Position numbers and translations under genes: made by a program. Positions 58,267-64,000 of a stretch of DNA of 64,000 nt are shown in pieces. Location of the stretch: positions 76,518 to 140,517 of the forward strand of contig NZ_JOEQ01000020.1 of the NCBI RefSeq assembly GCF_000721075.1. The letters are read 5' to 3'. Numbering within the stretch: position 1 is the first letter of the stretch; every line of letters starts with the position of its first letter. The notes below the pieces were generated by a model. The model had not been told where the DNA came from. It saw nothing but the letters and a program-made list of their open reading frames with translations, and ran no database searches. Source of the stretch: Streptosporangium amethystogenes (lineage in GTDB: Bacteria; Actinomycetota; Actinomycetes; Streptosporangiales; Streptosporangiaceae).

Positions 58267-60954
58267 TCAGTCGAGCACCGACGAAGACCGGGCGATGGCT
58301 GCCAATTGGGCTCGGGAGGTGATACCCAGCTTGGGAAACGCCTTGTAGAGGTGGTAGCCAACGGTCCGCGGGCTGAGGAAAAGCTGGGCGGCGATGTCGC
58401 GGTTGGAGGCGCCATTGGCCGCCAGCCGTACGACTTGGCGTTCCTGGGGGGTGAGCACGCTGAGCGGGTCGTCGGCCCTGCGCGGCGCCGCCGGCACGTC
58501 CCCGGTCGCGCGCAACTCCGCACGGGCGCGCTCGGCCCACAGCTCCGAACCGAGCCGATCGAAGATCTCCAGTGCGTCGCGCAGCTGCGCGCGGGCATCT
58601 GCTCGCCGCCGTGCCCGTCGCAGCCACTCGCCGTAGGCGAGCTGCGTCCTCGCCTGCTCATACGGCTGAGTGTCTTTCTCATGGAGGTGTATGGCATGCA
58701 CGAAGTGTGCCTCGTCCTCCTCGACGAGGGCGCGGCAGCGCAGGGCGATCGCGTCCGACGACGGCTGATGAACGTGCCGCGCCCAGGCCAGGTAGCGGGC
58801 GAGCGGCTCCTTCGTCCGCTCCGGCCGGCCGCTGCGGATGGCTGCCTCGACCTGGTCGGCGGCGGAGAGGACGGCAATGCCCGTCGACGGGATGGCCTCC
58901 AGCTGCTGGAGAGCAGCGTTCGGGCGACCCAGGCCGAGTTCGAGCAGGCCGAGTGCCCACCGCCCGATGGCTGCCGCAAGAACCAGTCCTTGGGTGTTGG
59001 CTCTCGCGACGCCTTCCTCAGCGTTCGCGCGACACTCCTCCACATCCCCCTGGTGAGCGAGCACCCAAGCGAGAGAGCATGTGATGTGGCTGATCCGGTG
59101 CTCGTGACCCAGATCCGCCGCCAGCCGCAGCCCTGCGTTCAGGGCCGCCCTGGCCTCGCCATACTGGCAGAGCCACCCCTGCGCGAGACCATGATCCTGG
59201 AGCGCGAATGTGAGCCAGCCGATCATCCCGCTCTTCCGGCAGTCCGCCACGACCTGGCCGGTGATCTCCTCGTAGAGGACGGCACGGCCCAGCGGGAAGC
59301 ACAGAGAGGCGGTGAAGGTCAGTCCAGGCACCCCCAGCCCGGCGAGCGCATGTACGTCGACCGCCTCGCCCATGAGCTTGATCCCACCGCCAATGTCACC
59401 GCTTAGCAGGCGGGTCAGTCCGAGCGCCCCACTGACCAGCGGCGAGTTGACCTCGGGGAGCGCGCAGAGGCTCGCGGCCGCCTCTTCGGCCAGCCGCGCG
59501 TCACCGGCGAACCAGGCGCAGCGGATGGCCTCCACCAGCAGCCAGGTGGCCCGCTCGTAGGAGTGGGCCGCCACGCGAGAGACGCCGTCCATGATGATCC
59601 GGCCCGCCGCGAGCGGTGTGCCTAACTCGAATTCGCGATGGGCGCGCACCTGGATCAGCGCGGCGATCACGTCAGGGTCGTCCACATCGGGCGTGGCGCT
59701 GTCAGCGAGCGCAGCGGCACGGCCCATCAGGCCGGCGTCGCTCGCTGCCAGCGCGGCAGCGGCCAGCCGTCCGGATCGTCGTACCGGATCGGCGGTGAGT
59801 TCGGCGGCCCGCTCGTAAGCGGCCGCGATCGCGGCGTGGCCGCTGCGGGTACGTGCCCGTTCCGCTGCTTCCTCCAACTCCCGTGCGACGTCCTCGTCAG
59901 GGCCGAGCGCGGCGGCGGCCAGGTGCCACGCCCGCCGGTCGGCCGCATCCATGGCAGCCGAGCTGGTGAGGGCGTCGGCAAGGGCTCGATGTACGGCAAG
60001 GCGCCGGGTGACCGGCGCACTCTGATAGGCAGCCGCCCTGATCAGGGGATGGCGGAAACCGACGATCGTTCCCCTGATCTCGATCAGCCGGCTCCGCTCG
60101 GCTGACTCAAGGCCGTGGAGGGGGGCACCCGCACCTACCACCGTCTCAAGCTCACCGGAGCCGTCCGCCGCCGCGATCAGCAGCGCGATCCGCGCGGGCT
60201 CGGGAAGCGCGGCTATCTGTGTTTGGAACGCCTCCTGGACTCGATCGGCGACGGGCATCGCACCCACCGGTGACAATCGTCCCGCCCGCTGTTCGGCGGT
60301 GAGCGCGGTGGGCAGTTCGATGAGCGCCAGGGGGTTGCCGTCCGACTCCTCGATGAGGCGCTCTCGCACCTGCGGTAGAAGGTCGGCGGGGAGCAGGGCG
60401 GCGGCGGCTGCGCTGTCCAGCCCGCCCAGCCGGAGCTCGGGCAGCCCTGTGGCATGGAAACCCGTGCGGGCGGCGAAGATCATAGCAACGCCTTCAGCCT
60501 CGAGGCGGCGGGCGGCGAACACCAGCGCGTCGATGGACGCCTGGTCGAACCACTGCGCGTCGTCAATGAGGCAGAGCAGCGCGCCGTCCCCTGCGAGCTC
60601 GGAGAGAAGGCTCAGCGTGGCCAGCCCGACCAGGAACCGACTTTCTGGAGCGATGTCGTCCAAGCCCAGGGCACCGTTGAGCGCCGTGGCCTGCGCGTCG
60701 GGCAGTGCGTGGATCCGGTCGAGCCCAGTGCGCAAGAGCAGGTGAAGTGCGGCGAAGGGCAACTCGGCCTCGGATTCGATACCGACGCCGCGCAGCATTC
60801 GCATGCCCTCCGCTCGCCCGGCGGCGTAGTCCAGGAGCGCCGACTTGCCGATCCCCGCCTGGCCTCGAATGACCAGGGCCCCGCTCTGGCCGGTCCTGGC
60901 CTCCGCCAGGAGCCGTTCGATGTCCGCTTGTTCCCCGGCTCGTCCGTACAACAC
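58267..60954 (-). CDS. LuxR-family ATPase regulator (LAL type), second
   Basis: 895 residues from the GTG at 60954 ('VLYGRAGEQADIERLLAEAR', the usual start of this class); a GTG at 61020 is also in frame. Walker A is GQAGIGKS (31-38), Walker B 'ALLCLIDDAQWFD'. A long helical region follows, and the LuxR helix-turn-helix closes it ('LTPQERQVVRLAANGASNRD', 'IAAQLFLSPRTVGYHLYKAF'). It is divergent from a small membrane protein and is the main cargo between fragments 3 and 4. Confidence 0.9.
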   Translation of the reverse strand: MLYGRAGEQADIERLLAEARTGQSGALVIRGQAGIGKSALLDYAAGRAEGMRMLRGVGIESEAELPFAALHLLLRTGLDRIHALPDAQATALNGALGLDDIAPESRFLVGLATLSLLSELAGDGALLCLIDDAQWFDQASIDALVFAARRLEAEGVAMIFAARTGFHATGLPELRLGGLDSAAAAALLPADLLPQVRERLIEESDGNPLALIELPTALTAEQRAGRLSPVGAMPVADRVQEAFQTQIAALPEPARIALLIAAADGSGELETVVGAGAPLHGLESAERSRLIEIRGTIVGFRHPLIRAAAYQSAPVTRRLAVHRALADALTSSAAMDAADRRAWHLAAAALGPDEDVARELEEAAERARTRSGHAAIAAAYERAAELTADPVRRSGRLAAAALAASDAGLMGRAAALADSATPDVDDPDVIAALIQVRAHREFELGTPLAAGRIIMDGVSRVAAHSYERATWLLVEAIRCAWFAGDARLAEEAAASLCALPEVNSPLVSGALGLTRLLSGDIGGGIKLMGEAVDVHALAGLGVPGLTFTASLCFPLGRAVLYEEITGQVVADCRKSGMIGWLTFALQDHGLAQGWLCQYGEARAALNAGLRLAADLGHEHRISHITCSLAWVLAHQGDVEECRANAEEGVARANTQGLVLAAAIGRWALGLLELGLGRPNAALQQLEAIPSTGIAVLSAADQVEAAIRSGRPERTKEPLARYLAWARHVHQPSSDAIALRCRALVEEDEAHFVHAIHLHEKDTQPYEQARTQLAYGEWLRRARRRADARAQLRDALEIFDRLGSELWAERARAELRATGDVPAAPRRADDPLSVLTPQERQVVRLAANGASNRDIAAQLFLSPRTVGYHLYKAFPKLGITSRAQLAAIARSSSVLD

Positions 60955-61051
60955 GGTCAGGAATCTACCGTCACGATGACTGATTCGGGTTGGTGCAGGC
61001 CTGCGTAGCTTCGTGGTCACAGGCACGTCAGTACTACGAAGGGACTCCGAA

Positions 61052-61462
61052 ATGGCCACCGTCGCCAGCACCGTCAAGATCGCCGCTGACGCAAAGCTGC
61101 TCCGTTTCGCCCTCAAGTTGGATGCGATGGGCTCGGGCGCCAATGGAGTCGTCTACGTCGTCGCCGCGGCGATCTTCGGCGAGATGTTCGGCCTCCCCTC
61201 CGCCTTCCTCTACCCGACCGGTGCGTTCCTGGTCGCCTGGGCAGCCGCCCTGTTCTTCCTCGCCTCGCGGCCTACGGTGAGCAAGGTCGCCGTGGGCGTC
61301 GTGATGGCTGTCAACATCGCTTGGGTGGCCGCGAGCGCGGAACTGCTCATCGCCGGTTGGTTCCCGCTGACCGGCCTTGGCACCGCACTGGTGATCGCAC
61401 AGGCGGTAGTGGTCGCCGGCTTCACCGGCCTGCAGTTCGCCGGTCTTCGCAAGACCGCGTGA
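61052..61462 (+). CDS. Small four-helix membrane protein
   Basis: 136 residues from the ATG at 61052 (GAAGGGAC upstream). Four hydrophobic helices ('GVVYVVAAAIFGEMFGLPSA', 'GAFLVAWAAALFFLASR', 'VAVGVVMAVNIAWVAASAEL', 'GTALVIAQAVVVAGFTGLQF'). I recognise only a general similarity to small actinomycete integral membrane proteins. It is divergent from the LuxR-family regulator and is its most likely target. Confidence 0.78.
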   Translation: MATVASTVKIAADAKLLRFALKLDAMGSGANGVVYVVAAAIFGEMFGLPSAFLYPTGAFLVAWAAALFFLASRPTVSKVAVGVVMAVNIAWVAASAELLIAGWFPLTGLGTALVIAQAVVVAGFTGLQFAGLRKTA

Positions 61463-61481
61463 ACTCGCTGCAATCCATCGG

Positions 61482-61507
61482 TGCCCGCCCCTGCGCAGGA
61501 GCGGGCA
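61482..61507 (+). terminator. Terminator-like hairpin after membrane protein
   Basis: TGCCCGC (61482-61488) with GCGGGCA (61501-61507), with CCTG/CAGG extending the stem into the loop, 20 bases after the stop. Confidence 0.6.
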
Positions 61508-61594
61508 TCGAATCACGTCGGCCGCGCTCAGCCCACCGCATGAGGAGCGGCCGAGCCATCACCATGCGCTGGATTAGGGTGTCCATCGTCAGAG

Positions 61595-61700
61595 ATCGTC
61601 GGACACAGCGACATCGAGGTCACCGTGACGATCTACGCTCACGCCTCCCTCGACGACAAGCGCCGCGCCCTCGGCAAGCTCGGCCATGCCCTGACGAAGA
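61595..61700 (+). pseudogene. Tyrosine integrase, extreme C-terminal fragment (element A3-A4)
   Basis: About 35 codons remain: 'IVGHSDIEVTVTIYAHASLD' and 'DKRRALGKLGHAL', containing the GH and nucleophilic Tyr of the integrase. They are followed by a terminator with GCCCCG (61772-61777), CGGGGC (61791-61796) and TTTT, then by tRNA-Phe fragment 4. The original stop has been lost and the frame runs through the att site. Confidence 0.8.
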
Positions 61701-61816
61701 CCGTACCGATCAACAACGCCCCGGAGCCCAGCTCCTCCGGGGCGTCCCTCCCGTCAAGTACAACGAAGAACGCCCCGGCCGTGGTTGGCTCGGGGCTTTT
61801 GTACTGTTCAGATGAG

Positions 61817-61862
61817 GTGGTCAGGGGCGGGGTCGAACCGCCGACCTTCCGCTTTTCAGGCG
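61817..61862 (-). repeat. tRNA-Phe 3' fragment 4
   Basis: 46 bases identical to fragment 3 through acceptor end, T-arm and anticodon loop. The tail GTGGCAATCACCCTGCTC and GACGTTGCCGTCAGGG follows. Translated in the wrong direction, these copies produce the familiar spurious peptide 'VVRGGVEPPTFRF', which confirms that they are tRNA-derived. Confidence 0.88.
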
Positions 61863-62246
61863 TGGCAATCACCCTGCTCATCTACTGGAAGCCGGGAGCA
61901 GAAGGATGTCCGCGGTGCCCTGTGTGTGGCTGCGGTGGTGGACGTTGCCGTCAGGGTTGCCGTCAGCCATGGCGCCCACCGCATGCCATGGCGGAGTCTC
62001 CCACTGAACGCTCTCCTCGCCAGGAACTCAGCCGCCGACAGCCGATGTAACCCTTGATCCGCCGCGCGCGGCCTCTCCATCACCATTAACGCTTCAAGAG
62101 ATTGGTGGTCGCCTGCGCATGGCGGACGTCCGTCGGCTGTAAGTCAGCAGCAACTGTTCGATCGGTCGCGGAATGGCCCGATCAGGGTTTCTACCTCCTG
62201 CAAGGACATGCCGCAGAACTGACCTGCCGCACATCGGATGACATGT

Positions 62247-62265
62247 CAGATGTGATCGCTAGGGT
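62247..62265 (+). promoter_or_regulatory. Leaderless promoter of the SUKH gene
   Basis: CAGATGTGATCGCTAGGGT ends in a TAGGGT -10 element (62260-62265), seven bases before the ATG. The same 19 bases occur at 63470-63488 before another gene, at the same distance to its start. A transcript would begin at or next to the start codon. Confidence 0.65.
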
Positions 62266-62272
62266 CTCCGCC

Positions 62273-62800
62273 ATGAGCGACACCGACAACGCATGGCGTG
62301 AACTTCTTGGGCAGGCACCGGGATTCCCGGCGATAGGCGCAAGCGAGGCCGACATCGCCGAGCAGGAGGAACGTCTCGGGATACGCCTCCCGCCGAGTTA
62401 TCGCGCCTTCCTCCGCATCGCGAACGGGTGGGGGCAGGGCATCTTCCGGCCCGTCCACGAGATTGGGCGGGTGCGAGCCCTTGCCCCATGGCTGGCCGAA
62501 CTGGCGGACCCCAATCCCCTCTACCCAATCGACAGTGCATCGGATGAGGACTACTTCGTCTACGGCGACAACCAGGATTCCGTGTTCTACCGCCCCGAAT
62601 ACCTCCCCGATTCCATCCTGATCGGACAGTTCGACGACGGCGACTTCTTCCTCAACCCGCACGTCATCAGCCCGGCGGGAGAATGGGAAGCGTGCTTCGC
62701 GGCCGCGTGGCTGCCGGGAGTCGAGCGCCATCGCAGCTTCTTCGACCTTGTGGCTAGTGACATGGACAGATTTAAGGACTTCCAACCCGATGCGAGCTGA
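62273..62800 (+). CDS. SUKH (SMI1/KNR4) family protein
   Basis: 175 residues from the ATG at 62273. The SUKH start is clear: 'IGASEADIAEQEERLGIRLP' and 'PSYRAFLRIANGWGQGIFR', then an acidic 'DEDYFVYGDNQDSVFYRPEY' and 'ILIGQFDDGDFFLNP'. SUKH proteins are often immunity proteins against contact-dependent toxins, but many are free-standing. No toxin gene is next to it. It uses a leaderless-type promoter. Confidence 0.88.
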   Translation: MSDTDNAWRELLGQAPGFPAIGASEADIAEQEERLGIRLPPSYRAFLRIANGWGQGIFRPVHEIGRVRALAPWLAELADPNPLYPIDSASDEDYFVYGDNQDSVFYRPEYLPDSILIGQFDDGDFFLNPHVISPAGEWEACFAAAWLPGVERHRSFFDLVASDMDRFKDFQPDAS

Positions 62801-62935
62801 TCATCGCGGACTCCACCGCCTTGACGGCGGCCAGGACGCACAGCGTTGACGCGGTGATCGAGCGGGAGACGAGATGCTCGGGGCCGTAGCGTGAGTGGAT
62901 CTCGGCGAGGCGCTCGGAGACGTCGAGGCCGGCCG
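62801..62935 (-). other. Minus-strand fragment of an unidentified gene
   Basis: The minus strand reads 'AGLDVSERLAEIHSRYGPEH' and 'LVSRSITASTLCVLAAVKAV' without a start codon on one side and runs into the integrase fragment on the other. Protein-like, but I cannot assign a family. Confidence 0.35.
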
Positions 62936-63346
62936 CCTCCAGTTCATCCAACCCAAGACGGCTCGTACGGTCCCACTGCCACCGGTCTGTGTGGAGAGGC
63001 CCTGAAGGAACACCGGAAGGCGCTGTTCATGGAGCGCTCTGACCGCTGGGAGGAGTGGAAGGAGAACAGCCTCCTCTTCCCCTCGCGCTGTGGCACCCCG
63101 ATGGAGCCGGACAACCTCCGGCGAAGCTGGGGAACGATCCGCACGGCCGCCGGCCTCGGCGAGATACGCTTTCACGACCTCCGCCACACCTGCGTCACGC
63201 TGCTGCTCAACCTCGGCGTCCCGCCCCAGGTCGTCCGTGACATTGTCGGCCACAGCGACATCGAGGTGACCATGACCATCTACGCCCGCGTCTCCCTCGA
63301 CGACAAGCGCAACGCCCTCAGGCGTCTCGGTGACGCGCTCGCATAA
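62930..63346 (+). pseudogene. Tyrosine integrase, C-terminal fragment (third)
   Basis: 'FIQPKTARTVPLPPVCVE' and, after a one-base frameshift near 62997, 'ALKEHRKALFMERSDRWEEW', 'FPSRCGTPMEPDNLRRSWGT', catalytic 'FHDLRHTCVTLLLNLGVPPQ', 'VVRDIVGHSDIEVTMTIYAR' and 'VSLDDKRNALRRLGDALA'. It is about 80% identical to the fragment at 57080. The N-terminal half is missing. No fifth tRNA-Phe fragment was found downstream in the window. Confidence 0.85.
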
Positions 63347-63469
63347 GCAGATCCATGCCTCGGATGCCTCGGCCACAGCCGGGGCGTCTTTCGCTTCACA
63401 GCCAGTGAGAGCGGAGGTGGCAACCCTGCCCAGGAGCAAGTGACCGTCAGGGCCGGCCTGTCGGGATCA

Positions 63470-63488
63470 CAGATGTGATCGCTAGGGT
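63470..63488 (+). promoter_or_regulatory. Leaderless promoter, second copy
   Basis: Exact 19-base repeat of 62247-62265 with TAGGGT at 63483-63488, six bases before the GTG at 63495. Confidence 0.65.
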
Positions 63489-63494
63489 GACGCC

Positions 63495-63917
63495 GTGATC
63501 ACCAAGCCGCCCGGATGGCCATTTCTGATCGCAGTCTCGGCTGCAGCCCTCGTACTCCTGTATTGGGCCAGCGTCCCTTATCGGTACACCATAGAGATGG
63601 TCCTGTTCACCATCTTTGTCATAGTCCCACTGGTCCTGATCTGGATCGTCCGCATCATCTTGGCAGGGCGCAAGGACGCAGACGTGGTCTCCGACCGCCT
63701 ACGGCGCTGGTTCCTCCCCTGGATCGTCCTCGCGGTAGTCCTAGCCGCAATCGTTGTCGACGCCCCCTTCTGGGTGCGGTTCACGATCTCCAAACCGAGC
63801 ATGGAAGCTTTCGCCAAGACGGTGACGGAGGAGACATCGTTCTACGACTCCTGCCGGTGGCTGGGTTTGTATCAAGTGTGCGGGGCACACTCCTACGCGA
63901 CTGAGGTGCCTCGGTGA
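63495..63917 (+). CDS. Two-helix membrane protein of unknown function
   Basis: 140 residues from the GTG at 63495. 'PGWPFLIAVSAAALVLLYWA' and 'FTIFVIVPLVLIWIVRIILA', and a third segment 'PWIVLAVVLAAIVVDAPFWV', are membrane helices, followed by a short extracytoplasmic part with two cysteines ('FYDSCRWLGLYQVCGAHSYA'). It ends abruptly, and homologues I recall are longer, so it may be truncated. A partial copy lies at 36437. Confidence 0.7.
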   Translation: MITKPPGWPFLIAVSAAALVLLYWASVPYRYTIEMVLFTIFVIVPLVLIWIVRIILAGRKDADVVSDRLRRWFLPWIVLAVVLAAIVVDAPFWVRFTISKPSMEAFAKTVTEETSFYDSCRWLGLYQVCGAHSYATEVPR

Positions 63918-64000
63918 TTCCGGACAGCCGTCTTATGGTCGTAGCCTATGCGGCTGCTCGGGTTGAAAGGGATTCGTTGAGTACTTCGAGGGGCGGCCGG
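63918..64000. other. Window end
   Basis: The last 83 bases contain no complete feature; any gene starting here continues outside the window. Confidence 0.4.

Noticed and set aside
54540..62050. Short proteins containing 'GGVEPPTFRFS' or 'GRTADLPLFR' at 54.5, 57.8 and 61.8 kb
   Set aside because: They are antisense or shifted translations of tRNA-Phe fragments, a well-known annotation artefact, so I list the tRNA fragments instead.
62273..62800. SUKH gene as immunity protein of a toxin system
   Set aside because: No polymorphic toxin, LXG, WXG100 or other partner is next to it in the window, so only the family is claimed.

Overview
The window comes from a high-GC actinomycete. Third-position GC is very high, GTG starts are common, and it carries actinomycete hallmarks: an XRE/DUF397 pair, a DUF5999 protein, LuxR-family giant regulators, ricin-B-tailed secreted hydrolases, MMPL transport and AICE-type tyrosine integrases. 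A filamentous genus such as Nonomuraea, Streptosporangium or a relative is my best guess; this is inference, because no rRNA gene or complete tRNA is present.

Layout. 0.3-5.3 kb: a GT-B-like transferase, a degenerate PfkB-like protein and an intact PfkB kinase form one operon that converges on a STAND (NB-ARC/TPR) regulator. 5.7-12.2 kb: a carbohydrate and secreted-hydrolase block holds a LacI regulator, a secreted GH30 glycosidase with ricin-B lectin (split by one extra base), a ROK regulator and a secreted M14 carboxypeptidase; the two hydrolase promoters share short motifs. 12.3-20 kb: RpiR regulator, methyltransferase, DUF5999 plus ATP-binding regulator, a divergent MarR/MMPL pair, MFS transporter and a dead vapBC module. 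20-32.4 kb: an accessory region rich in small proteins and internal duplications, including a YtrA-like GntR/membrane operon with a palindromic operator, a phytase, DsrE, a LuxR/AhpD-like pair, a three-gene set of small proteins divergent from a short GntR, XRE/DUF397, an FtsX-ectodomain protein and two copies of a tiny zinc-finger-like protein. 32.4-47.3 kb: an OmpR two-component system divergent from an ABC exporter, several gene relics (PfpI, oxidoreductase, ArsR, a second GntR operon), a large TerD-type protein, a divergent MBL-hydrolase/MerR pair, a BtrH-like protein, a PAF-acetylhydrolase-like lipase and a NarL two-component system.

47.5-63.4 kb is the most striking part. Four copies of the 3' half of a tRNA-Phe gene (about 45 bp each, all in minus orientation) occur at 47559, 54540, 57850 and 61817. 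At least the third and fourth lie directly downstream of 3'-terminal fragments of tyrosine integrase genes, and a fifth region holds another integrase fragment at 62930-63346. This is the signature of repeated integration of elements into one tRNA-Phe locus followed by decay. Cargo between the copies includes formamidase/FmdB, an IS21 relic, TetR/NmrA, an AraC/VOC/VOC operon, DUF1801, secreted proteins, an IS3 relic with its catalytic core deleted, a LuxR-family giant regulator, and a SUKH protein. A complete tRNA-Phe and an intact integrase are not in the window.

No single, clearly novel multi-gene machine stands out. The best candidates for undescribed biology are the small-protein set at 28.2-29.4 kb with its own GntR and copies elsewhere, the GT/pseudo-PfkB/PfkB operon, the duplicated stand-alone zinc-finger-like proteins, the FtsX-ectodomain-only secreted protein and the orphan TerD-type protein.
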